64,000 bases of DNA, taken from Prunella strophiata (lineage: Eukaryota > Chordata > Aves > Passeriformes > Prunellidae). The notes beneath the pieces are model-generated. The model was not told where the DNA came from. It made no database searches and saw nothing but the letters and a program-made list of their open reading frames with translations. The stretch is taken from assembly GCA_036583965.1 (NCBI GenBank), contig JAZBQD010000019.1, forward strand, positions 15,329,585 through 15,393,584. Direction: 5' to 3'. Positions 24,351 through 34,453 of the stretch are shown one piece after another. Each line of letters opens with the position of its first letter. The stretch's first letter is position 1. The translations under genes and the position numbers were made by a program.

Positions 24351-27300
24351 AAGCAGAATTACTCCGGAGAAACTGAGAACAAGTGCTGTTTTTAATGAAA
24401 AGTCCAAAACAGGTTCTTCCCCCAATGAACGCTTTTCTATTAATGTTTACAAAAAAAAAAAAAAAAAAATTACTTCTTTGGCAGTAAACTGTGAAACTGA
24501 CAAAGACATCGCTTATACTCTTCATATATTCTTATTCTTCAGCTTTTGCATAGACACAGGTTACCACTCACAGCAGCAGCACAGACTCCTATACTGACAG
24601 TTTTCCTGATACATGCAGTTAGGCCTTGGATGCCTTTACCATTTTGGCTCACAAATGTGGACTGCCTTGGACGCTGAAGGAAGAGTACTTTTTCAAAATA
24701 AAAGCATGCTACCTCTGATTAATATACAAATAAGCATGGATAATCCCTAAAAACTTAGTAAGAGAGCTTCTTTTGGGGTGGGTTAGTGATGCAAAATGCA
24801 TACAGGACAAGAATCAGCATTTACTGACTTAAATAATTCACCAGACCTCTAGACAGTGGCCTTTGCAATGGTTATATGAACATAGCAGCCACACTCAGAC
24901 CAGGAATTAAAAAACTTGTAAATATTTCACAAGGGCTCATTTGAGGGGGTGCGATGTTTTTTTATCCTTGGGAAATGCCCATGTAACCAAGTAAGTTTTG
25001 TTGATAAATGATTAAAAGTAATTCCAGAAATCATAAAGATGATATGATACTATGTGGTATATTACTCAGAATTTTATTTTTTTTTTTTATTCTGTGACTG
25101 GCAAGTACCTCAGCTTTTGTCTAGCAAAAAACAAACATTGTCCTCTACGTATTATTTCTCTGTCTACCAGTTAGGCCAAATCCTGTGCTCGGACAAACCA
25201 GTAAAATATTAAAAAATTAGAGGATCTCCATTAATAGAATTATTAGCAGAAAAATCTAATCCAATACACATATAAATAACTAAAGCGTTATGTAATAGAA
25301 AACTAAAACCATTTGGAATTCTCAAGGCACAATGATGAATTAAAATGAGAAACACTTTTTTGAACATCTCTTTTGCAAAATCTTTTTAACCAGGGAGCAT
25401 CATTAAACAGAAAATACAAGAAATAGCTGTAACTGAACCTAAGTCCTCTCCGAGTAGGTAAGGAACTAGCTCTACACGAGGAGATAAAAAAGGAATTTTA
25501 GACAATGTTCCCTCCTCAAATATAGAATTCCTGGCATGCAGGCTTCTGCCAATGATAAGCATTAGGACAACATACTGAAATCCCAAACACAGTTAGTTAG
25601 GAAAATCATTTTGTACGTTCTTTCACAGCCAATCAGTGGTTATTTCACCTTGCAAGGAGTTCTCATGAATCATAGAGATCTTCTGAGATCAAAGGTATTT
25701 TCTTTTGAATGCCTTGAACTAGGAACTCAATGAAGTTTTCAAATAAGGAATTCCAGAATTCAGTTTTAAAGACTGAAAAATATGGAGTTTAAATATTCAA
25801 TTAGGCTGATTTCTCATGTTATATTTTACATAAAATTTGTAAGTCACCTCAGGAAGAGAGGTTTTTTATAAATGTGTAAACATTTAGAAAAACATCTCTT
25901 CCTTACTGCCTTTAAAAAACTGTCCTTCTAACTCAGTCCAGGAAACACTCAGCAGACATGATTCCCATTAACTTTAAAATCTGTAGATATGTCAAAGATA
26001 TCTACAAATATCCTGGAAATGTGAAAAGCAGAATTAAAAAAAAAAAAATCAATAAATACAGTACTGAACTAGAATAAAGAACACAGAAGGAATTAGATTA
26101 AATATATGGAGATCTCATTTTGACCCATACATTTGACATAAAAAATAAAGCTTGTATATTTTGTTCCAAAACCACATCCATAAAAATGAATCCCCTCTGA
26201 CAGTAAACCTGCAGACAAGTGGTCTCTCATTCTGTGATTAAAGTCACGTATGACTTCCTTCCACTGCTGCTGCTTTCAGCTCCTCCCTTTCCCACTCCTC
26301 TCTTCTCTCAGATAAAACTCTACTCTCAGCTTCATTCCAACCTTGTCATAGCTATTGTGTTAGAATCAAGAGCTATTTCATGCTGCTCGAGTGAAATCCA
26401 GAGTGAATTGGACCCTTCATTTTAGCACAGGAGCTGTGTAACCTTGGAAAGACAGTACCAGGCTGATTTCAAATAATCCTTCCTTGAGAAAGACAACTGC
26501 AGAGCACCTGGGAAAGTGGCACCCATACCTAGCATAAGAAGAGAGAGAGTGTTATTCATGCCTTCTACAGCAATGAGCTATAAATTCAGTGCAGGTGAAG
26601 GCTAAAAAAACAAATAAATAAAAAAGAAAGAACACAGATGGAAGGACTTTGTACCTGAAGGATTCTTCAGATACTCTGACTCTACCTAAGGATTCTGGGG
26701 TGCTTTGTCAGGTTGGACAGATGCAGTTCTCCTTTGCTACCCAGCAGTGAGGTGTCTGCCTTGTGGAAACTGCTCTGAAAAACTTGTGTTCCTTACTGTA
26801 CCTGTTACATGTACCAAAAGAATCTACCTGTAAATTAAACTATTCACAGAGAAACTGAAAACTTATGAGGTCTCAGAATGTATTGCAATGCCTGAATCAG
26901 CTGAAATATGAAGGAACTGGTTTTGGGGGATACAGAATGACATGCCAAGAAATGCTTTCAGGCAAAACGCGCGTGCTCCTGATTAACAGCCAGAATTTCT
27001 CATGCAATAGCCAAACCAAAAAAGAAGGAAAAATTCAGCAAAGTATTTTTCAATTATGTTGGGAAAAAAAAACACCAAAAAAAAAAAAAAAAAGAAATCA
27101 ATCTTCATTTCCCATTTTCTCTACTTTAATAGTCCAAAGAAAAATAAATACCATTCATAATGTACACAATGTAGGTTATGCACTGTGTAATTACACTTCT
27201 GCTCTGGACTCAGCACCTGAACTGTGCAGAAGTTCAATTCAGATTTTAGTCTGTTCACCACCACTGAGAGACAGCCAAAGCTGCAGCAGCTGTCGCTCAC

Positions 27301-28365
27301 CATTTCCAAATGAGTGACCTCTGACTGGAATTGGTTTTTACAGTCCACCAGATTCTTAAAAAATGTAATTTTGATGTTCAATCTAATCCCTTAGCCTTAC
27401 AAAACAAGGTTGTTTTTATTCCATTTGTACTCCAAGTAAAAATGTATCCATGAACAGTGGTTCTTCAGAAAATCTCCATGTCAAGGCAAACCTGTAACAA
27501 GAATAATATAAAAGAAACATACTCAAAAATATGAATCTACTTCAGAACAATGCATTGGAATGTAGCACACACAAACCTCAGCAGGAAAAAAGATTTTATT
27601 TAGCGTATTTTCCAGTTTGTTGCTAAGAAACTGTTGCTTCATTTCACTATTTTCATTTGCAGAAAAATTTTGATTGTTCTTTTGCCATTTCAGTCATCTT
27701 ATTGTAACAGCTATATAAATAAATGGGTTATAAAGAGAAAAGCACTGGATTATGTTCCATGTGCTTTCATCTGTAGCCTGGTCTCCCATATTCTTTCCTG
27801 TCACTTAGTTCTCTCCAATAAAATCAAATTGATTATTTTATGAGAACACAGAAAAGATCCTTACATTTATTTTTATGTAACGTATAAAATCTGTAAGATC
27901 ACAGTCATTGTGCTCACCCTGTCTTTCTCTGAGAACTAGTAATGTACTCCTGCAGTGTCTAATCTGCTGTCCTCTGTCCAAAAGTAGTTAAAAGCACATG
28001 CAAAAAGATAGAATAAAAACAGAGAAAACAGAAAGTGTTTTCTTCAAATCTTCCAGCTCTTTGTATATTTTTTTTTTACCTGGCAGTAGGACCTAATACC
28101 CAACTATTGTAAAAACTGGCTCTGCTATATTCATAAGAGGAAGCTGATGAGTCCAGTTCCTTGCTATGACAACCATGAACACTGTCATACTCATGTCAAA
28201 TATTATATTAAAACTAACAACTTTTTGTCTTCAGTATTCTTTACTTATTAGTTACCATAGAAACTTAAGATTTCCTACCTAAAATTACTGTTGGTGAGTT
28301 TACCAAGTTTCTCCTGGTGCTAATGTCCTTTACTTTACTCTTCCTTTCCTGGTATTTAAAGACTG
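24351..28365. other. intergenic DNA between PPP4R4 and DDX24, left part
   Basis: AT-rich sequence with no gene that I recognise on either strand. It contains a 19-A run at 24,451-24,469 and several smaller A- and T-runs. ORFs are short and have no family features. Confidence 0.7.
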
Positions 28366-29180
28366 CAGTCATATCTGCTCTAATCCTGGATTAAACAATC
28401 TAAACTCAGAATTTATTTTTCACTCCTAAATCAGGTTCTTCATTCTCCTGCCAAGCAGTTCCCTCGGCATCTGCTGCAGTTTGAGTTCACCTCTCTTGAA
28501 TTAAGGTGATCAGAATATAGTATTGAAAATAAAAAACATTTGGGAAATAATGCCTCTTGCAAAAAATTAGTATCTGTACAGGAGTTAGTTTACCAAATAT
28601 ACTACATTGGCAGCTCACAGTTAATCTTGTGGTCAATTACTACTGTCATCCACAGTAACCTAAAATTAATTAAGTCCCACCTTAATGGTATACATTCTCA
28701 GTATTAGCTTCAGCTGAATAGTGCTGTACTTTGTATAATACAATTCATCCACTTATTCTGATCCTCAAGGTCCTTTCAATTGGCCTTGATATCATAATTC
28801 TCCTCTGTATTAAGAACTGTATTATCAGCAAATTTAATATTGCATCACAGTTCTTCATTAAATAAGATTACTCCACAAGACTTTAAGAAATGCAAGTAAA
28901 CTCCACACAGCTGATAGGTTAATCTATCAATATACACAGCAATGTGCTCCCGCAAAACAAGCATGCATTTCCCTTCCTCTTCAGCCAGCTTCTTTCCCTT
29001 TGAAGTTCTGTCCTATTCCTTTTTCCCCTATGAAGAATATTTTGAGGTTGTCCAAGATTGCATGCACTTTATTTTTCTGCCCAGAAAACCAGTTACCTCT
29101 CTTAAGGGACATGGCTTGATTTCCCATTTCCCCTTGGTTAACCAATATTGACTTTGTTTTAATTTCCTGTTATCTTCCTA
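28366..29180 (-). mobile_element. ancient CR1 LINE remnant
   Basis: On the plus strand, weakly conserved blocks appear in the order expected for the reverse complement of an old amniote CR1: TCTGCTCTAATCC, then CTGCAGTTTGAGTTCACCTC, then ATTGGCAGCTCACAGTTAAT followed by CTTGTGGTCAATTACTAC, then a TTATCAGCAAATTTAATATT block. The copy is very diverged and has many indels. It is much older than the other CR1 copies in the window. The right boundary is uncertain. Confidence 0.65.
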
Positions 29181-32100
29181 ACTTTTTTTAACATTCTTCC
29201 CTTGAAGATACATTCTGAAGTATCTACTGCATCTGACTGCACTTACAACCATTCCAAATGTTTCTCTCATATTAAATGGAGCTGTCTTTGCTATTCTTCA
29301 ATCACGCAGAAAAATCTTCACCTTGATAAATCTGTACTTGAAAAAGTCTTTGCTACTAGAACTAAACATGCCAGTACTCTTAAATCTAATGCTTACAGAT
29401 TATCTTGTTCTCCTGGTTTTATGAACACATTTGCTAAAGGAGGAGCATGGTGCTTGACAAAACTAAGAGGTGCCTTTGTGAAGTTGGAAGAACAAACAGA
29501 GAAAAAGTTAAAAAAGGCAGCACAAATAAGGTTTAACAATAGAGAGTTATTTTTTAGATAGTGCTATGCTGTAAGAACTTGTCAGTCCTAGAATAATATT
29601 CCAGAACTTCTGAAAATTACAACAAAGGCCTTAAGCCCAAGAAGCAAGGCTTTATCTTTACTTCAGGACCAGGACAAGCCTCATCTGGCTGCATGACAGA
29701 AAAGAGAGAAGAGCAAATTTTACAGTCTGCAAAGCACAGGAGGCATCAGGTCCCCCACTAGCCAGCAGCTGCATGTTCTTCAGGTGCACTGTGAGCATTA
29801 ATAAAAATCCCAGTACGGTGACATTCTTTTGTTAGCAGAAATAGCTATCAAAATCAGTAATTAAGCACATACTGACATTCCTGCGAGAGACAAAAAAAAA
29901 AACCAAAAAAAAAACCAAAAAAAAAAAAAAAAAAAAAAAAAACCCCAAATAATTTGATTACTGAGCGAAAATCCTACATCAGTTGCTGACATGCTCATTC
30001 AGCTGTTCCTGGTGCTGAATTCAGCTACATGAATCCCAAAATTAAAGGTACTGGTCAAAACATTCTCTGGCTTAAGCTTCCTTAGGAGAAGACTTCCATA
30101 TTTCATAAACAATCAAACTATTAATTGAAACACATATAATATCTATTACTTAATACTGCACAGTAGGTACCAAACCACCATCCCTGGGCTACTGATCTGC
30201 AGGAATGTAAATTTACAGCTGGGAAGAACAGGATTTATTACCAGGTAAAGTTCTGTAATGAGGATATCAAACCCTTCAAGTGTTCTTGGGCTCTCAGACG
30301 TACTGGCTTAAATACCTTAGAAACTATTGTTAAAATAACAAAATATGCATGTACTGACATGAGTTATGCAAGCAAATGACATAATTCCTTAATTTATTAA
30401 TACAGGTTATTATCTTCCATTCACAATTTCCTGGTATTTAAATAACTGTTGATTTGAAGAAGCCCTAGGGGGGTAAAGTAGACCTGTTTCATTTGTCATT
30501 TATAGTTTTACTAAGAGCTCACTCTGCACTGTCAATAATGGAATTGTATTTACCAGGAGTTTAACAGCTGACTCTCTGTTAGGACACCAAGGTGAACTTC
30601 TCACTGACAAAGCCCTGTCACAACAGACCAAAGCTGGGCCTCTTTCAGGTCACAAAGGCTCAGAAAGATTAATGTTACAAAGGCTTAGGAAGATTATTGT
30701 TACTGTAACACTGAGCAAATGTTTAGTTCCCTTGTTATCCCATTTCAAAGCCACTCAAATAACTGAACGCCTCTTCTACAACCAGTTCACACCGTGGCAG
30801 TGAGAAAGTGACCATGTCTGTGTAGGCTGTTCTGAAGCTCATTGTTTACTACAAACAGGCAAGTCCCTTCTTCCAAGTTGAGATTTAGGGTCTGTAATTC
30901 AGTCCCTCAGTCTAGAATATAGAGCTCAGTACTGATCAAGAAAAAATCAGCTGCGCCCCTCACATGAATTCTTACAGAAAAAATCAGAATACTCCCACCT
31001 CTTGTAAAAACATGTCCACAATTACATTAGAAAATATAGTTCAACATAATTTGGCAAATCATTTCCATATTAAATCTTTCTTTCAGGACAAAGCTGGAAA
31101 TTCTACAACTACGAAAGGACATGTAATTATACCAAGGAGTGACAACTAAAAACTCTTCTGTCCAAGTTTTTTTCATTATTTTTATTCAGTGTCAGTGTTA
31201 AGTGAACCACACCAGAATTTCAGAGTAATCTGTTTGTTTTGCTTCTGCAAATTTACTTTTGCTTACATGCAGTAAATAAGAAGAGAGAACATGAAAAATA
31301 TTGTTAACAAGCTTTTTTTGTCACTTGTTTTGAATCTAAACATGCTGCAAGGAAAGGTACCTTTAATGAAGGAGTGCATGAAGAGTGCTGAGCCCCTTCC
31401 CTAAGGCTGGCATTAGGATGCAGCCCCAGCTCCTGTCAGTGAGACAGTCCTGTTGGCCATTGCTGCCTCCAGCTCAGTACTTTGTAAATAAAGTTTGATG
31501 GCTGCACTGTGAAAGGTACCAGGTAAAACATGTAAACCATGCACACCAAGAAGGGGGAGCCTGAAAACTGAATTCTCTAAGAGCCCCAGAGCTGAGGCTG
31601 AGGGTTTTGCCACGTGCAGAAGTCACTGCCTCAGCTCACAGGGCAGCAGTGCTCGCTGTGGTGGCAGAAGTGACACTGCTCCCTCCTGACTGGCAGCCTG
31701 ACCTTCCCTCTCTGACACAAATCCACTCACCAGGAAAACTCCTGCAACGTGTCCTCTCTGCCGCAGAAAGAGCAATTTACTCACTGGGGTCTGTTCTACA
31801 AACAAAAACCAGCAGCACTGTCTCCAGCTCCACAGGCACATTGCCCTGGTATTTCTGTGGGGGAAGAACAGTATTTTACACGTTTTGGGGGGGATTTCTA
31901 AGTATTTGAGACATGTTTACTGTGCACATCACAAGACATGTTTACAAGCAAGTAAACTCAAGGGTGTCTACACATTTCTGTCCAGACAAGCCCAGGAAAA
32001 ATTCTAACAAGACTGAGTAGTGCCAAAAAATACATTTAATCCTGCTCTAATAATTAGATTATTAATAAACTACACTGATATATTTTACATGAACTACACC

Positions 32101-32780
32101 ATTAATGAATTACAGGGGAATCCCTGCTTCCTGACTGTCACTGATTTAAACTCATCTGATGCAGAATATCAGGACCAAGCACCAAAAGCTCTTTAGCCTT
32201 GCTCATGGAATATGAATTGGAAGAAACTCCTCATATTGTGAATTGATAATTCATTAATGGTGACTACCTGGAACTGAAACTGTCACTGAAAACAATTAGT
32301 ATGCTTATTTCTGCCCTTAAAACATTATTAAAAAAAAAAAAAAAAAAGTAGAGAAAATAATCATCTGTTTTCACATCTTCTCACAGAACCAGGAACGACC
32401 TGCAAATACCAAACAGACTAAATAATTGTAACTGTTGTTGTAATTGTACTTGAACCTACTGTCCCAGTCTCTATCACCTACAAAGCTCCTGGATTTTAAC
32501 TCGCTCTCCCCGTCTCATAGCAAGACGCTCTTCTGAACATCAGCCAACCTTTTAGAAGAAACAAAAACCTTCCATTATAATTTATGACGTCCTGTTTTAC
32601 GGCTGCGAAGAGCATGGATCACACAAGAGGAAAAAAGACTCTCGTTGAGACCTCAGTGGTGTTGGCTCCTTTCCTGCAGCTGTTTGCAACACGTAACTCT
32701 CTACCCGTAGCAGGCATTAGAAACAGCACCACACGCACACCCAAGGGGCGTGAGTAACAGATCTCTGTTGCTGCAGGAGC
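29181..32780. other. intergenic DNA between PPP4R4 and DDX24, right part
   Basis: Mostly AT-rich with no gene that I recognise. It includes an A-rich microsatellite at 29,892-29,942, a 17-A run near 32,331 and a moderately GC-rich block at 31,380-31,870 that has short ORFs on both strands but no recognisable protein. I looked for an IFI27-family gene, which lies between DDX24 and PPP4R4 in mammals, and saw no glycine/alanine-rich hydrophobic frame. Confidence 0.65.
29892..29942 (+). repeat. A-rich microsatellite
   Basis: A runs of 8 or more nt interrupted twice by CC dinucleotides. Low-complexity sequence. Confidence 0.9.
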
Positions 32781-32810
32781 GGTGCCGGTGGCCCGCAGCC
32801 GCGGGTACCG

Positions 32811-33110
32811 CCCGGCATTCCCGAGGCCTCTCCCGCCCGGCATTCCCTCAGGACCGCTCCCGCCCGGCATTCCCGAGGCCTCTCCCGCCTCCCCCCCCCG
32901 GCCGAGGCCGCTCCCGCCCGGCATTCCCGAGGCCGCTCCCGCCCGGCATTCCCGAGGCCGCTCCCGCCTCCCCCCGGGCCGCTCCCGCCCGGCATTCCCG
33001 AGGCCGCTCCCGCCCGGCATTCCCGAGGCCGCTCCCGCCCGGCATTCCCTCAGGACCGCTCCCGCCCGGCATTCCCGAGGCCGCTCCCGCCTCCCCCCGG
33101 GCCGCTCCCG
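32811..33110 (+). repeat. 25-bp GC-rich minisatellite, nine CGGCATT units
   Basis: The basic unit is 25 bp, built on GCCCGGCATTCCCGAGG followed by CCGCTCCC. The CGGCATT core occurs nine times. Variants include CCTCAGGACC in place of CCGAGGCC (units 2 and 8) and three inserted C-rich spacers (about 32,888, 32,968 and 33,091). The repeat lies directly upstream of the CRE-like and YY1-like sites of DDX24. Confidence 0.95.
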
Positions 33111-33140
33111 CCGGCGCCGGGCAAGTGACGCCGCGCCGGG

Positions 33141-33148
33141 TGACGTAA
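33141..33148 (+). promoter_or_regulatory. DDX24: CRE-like site in DDX24 promoter
   Basis: TGACGTAA is a near-consensus CREB/ATF half-palindrome. It lies between the minisatellite and the presumed first exon. Confidence 0.5.
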
Positions 33149-33149
33149 C

Positions 33150-33363
33150 GAGGCAATGGCGGCGCCCAGGAGAGCACGCGGGCGCGGAGGAGGAAGAGGA
33201 GGGTAGCGACGGTAGGAGGCGGTTGACGGCTGGTGGGAGGGTAGCGGAGGGGTAGGCGCGGTAGGGCAGGCCGGGGCTGGGCAGGGCCCGCGGTCCCGCT
33301 CTCTTCTCCTCCGTCCCTCTCCGTCTCTGTCTGTCCTTCTCTCTCCCGAGGCTCCTGAGCGCG
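33150..33363 (+). other. DDX24: DDX24 exon 1, non-coding (5' end approximate)
   Basis: The 3' boundary is a good donor, GCG followed by GTAAGC, at 33,364. The transcript start is not determinable from sequence. I place it near the CRE- and YY1-like sites. An ATG at 33,156 inside the YY1-like site would open an upstream frame if it is transcribed. Confidence 0.55.
33153..33163 (+). promoter_or_regulatory. DDX24: YY1-like site in DDX24 promoter
   Basis: GCAATGGCGGC matches the ATGGCGGC core seen near the start of many CpG-island genes. It is a plausible marker of the transcription start region. Confidence 0.4.
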
Positions 33364-33731
33364 GTAAGCACTGTGCGGGGCGGGGGGAGCAAGCGCCCGG
33401 AGCTCCCGCGTGGTTCCCGGGCGGGCGGGGGTGGGAGCGCTGCGCGCCGTGCTGAGGGGATTCATCCTGCGGTTCTACTCTTACCTCCGGACCTGTTCCA
33501 GGAGGGACGCAGTATTGGCCTGCCTGTTGTATTTAGTTATATTACAGTTTAAGTTATATTTTAGCCATATATATATATTAGCTCGAAGTTATAGTTAATT
33601 TATATTATTGATATATTTAAAAGCAAGTAAAGTAATTATTCTGTGGATTCCCGTTTGCTTGAATGTCAGGGTGATCTCCATTCCTTGTATTTGAAGGCCT
33701 TTTTTTTTTCCTCCCTCGGTTTCTTTTTTAG
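33364..33731 (+). other. DDX24: DDX24 intron 1 (368 bp)
   Basis: A GT-AG intron that starts in the CpG island and turns into AT-rich DNA with a TATATATA stretch near 33,570. It ends in a pyrimidine-rich tract and TTTTTTAG before the coding exon. Confidence 0.75.
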
Positions 33732-34453
33732 GTAAAAAATGAAGGCCAGAAAAGGAGGGAGATTTAGATCTTCCTTTAAATTGAAACGAAAAGGCATTGA
33801 AGTAGTAGGAGAATGGAAAACCGTGCAGATCGACCCCAATCTGTTTGCTGAGGAGGAGTTTCGAGACATAGTGTGCTTGGAGGAACTCACAGAGTACAAG
33901 CTAGTAAGTTCTTCCAAAGTGGGGAAAGTAAAAGAGAAGAGAAAGGCTGAGAGTGCTTCCGAAGAAGGCAATGAGGAGGTGGAAGAACCTGTTGTGCCTC
34001 CAAAAAAGAAAAAGAAAAACAAAGATTTGAGAAGCCAAACAGATAAAGGCAATACTCCTAATGCAGCAGACGTTGATGTGCTGGTTGATAAAGAGGCAAA
34101 GTGTAATGCAGTAATTGAAGAAGCTAATTGTGAAGACCATGGACAGGTGACTGAGAGCATGTCAAGCAGAAAAGACACTCCAAAGAAGAAGAAAAAGAAG
34201 GTGCCTAAAAACAAGGCTTCTCAAGCACAGGAAGCCCTTCCTTCTAAAAAGGTCAAAAACTGGACAACAGAAGTTTTATCTGCCTCAGCTGATCAAAAAG
34301 CTGATGTGTCTGCATGGAAAGACCTGTTTGTGCCTAAGCCAGTGCTGCAGGCCTTGAGCTACCTGGGGTTTAGTGCTCCCACTCCTATTCAAGCCTTAGC
34401 CTTGCCTTCTGCCATTCGGGATAATATGGATGTTCTTGGTGCTGCAGAAACAG
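33732..34453 (+). CDS. DDX24: DDX24 exon 2 (coding from 33,739; residues 1-239)
   Basis: It starts after a TTTTTTAG acceptor with seven untranslated bases, GTAAAAA, then ATG with A at -3. It encodes MKARKGGRFRSSFKLKRKGI, a WKTVQIDPNLFAEEEF-like conserved block, several lysine runs (near 91-97 and 148-156), then the Q-motif region with GFSAPTPIQ. It ends in the first base of the glycine codon of motif I (AETG), before a GTACGA donor. The minus-strand ORF over the same interval is a shadow. Confidence 0.96.

Larger units (their letters stand above)
32790..33450 (+). promoter_or_regulatory. DDX24: DDX24 promoter CpG island
   Basis: A sharply bounded CpG-rich block spanning the minisatellite at 32,811-33,110 and the first exon. 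Immediately after the repeat lie a CRE-like TGACGTAA (33,141-33,148) and a YY1-like GCAATGGCGGC (33,153-33,163), which is a common arrangement at housekeeping promoters with no TATA box. Confidence 0.85.

Noticed and set aside
22826..24395. Long ORFs (250-500 codons) on both strands over the AGGGC array
   Set aside because: The pentamer contains no stop in any frame, so the ORFs are low-complexity artefacts. Only the last 30 codons of the minus-strand frame (22,907-22,996) are real PPP4R4 coding sequence.
29202..29561. 119-codon plus-strand ORF
   Set aside because: It overlaps the decayed CR1 edge and AT-rich DNA, with no family features and no splice context.
18266..29942. Long poly(A) runs as tails of processed pseudogenes
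   Set aside because: The sequence upstream of each run shows no recognisable gene copy or target-site duplication.
32619..33465. Glycine/proline-rich ORFs on both strands over the DDX24 promoter repeat
   Set aside because: Another product of tandem repeats in a CpG island. They overlap promoter sequence and have no recognisable domain.
33666..34214. 182-codon minus-strand ORF
   Set aside because: It is antisense to DDX24 exon 2; its serine/phenylalanine-rich sequence mirrors the lysine/glutamate-rich sense frame.
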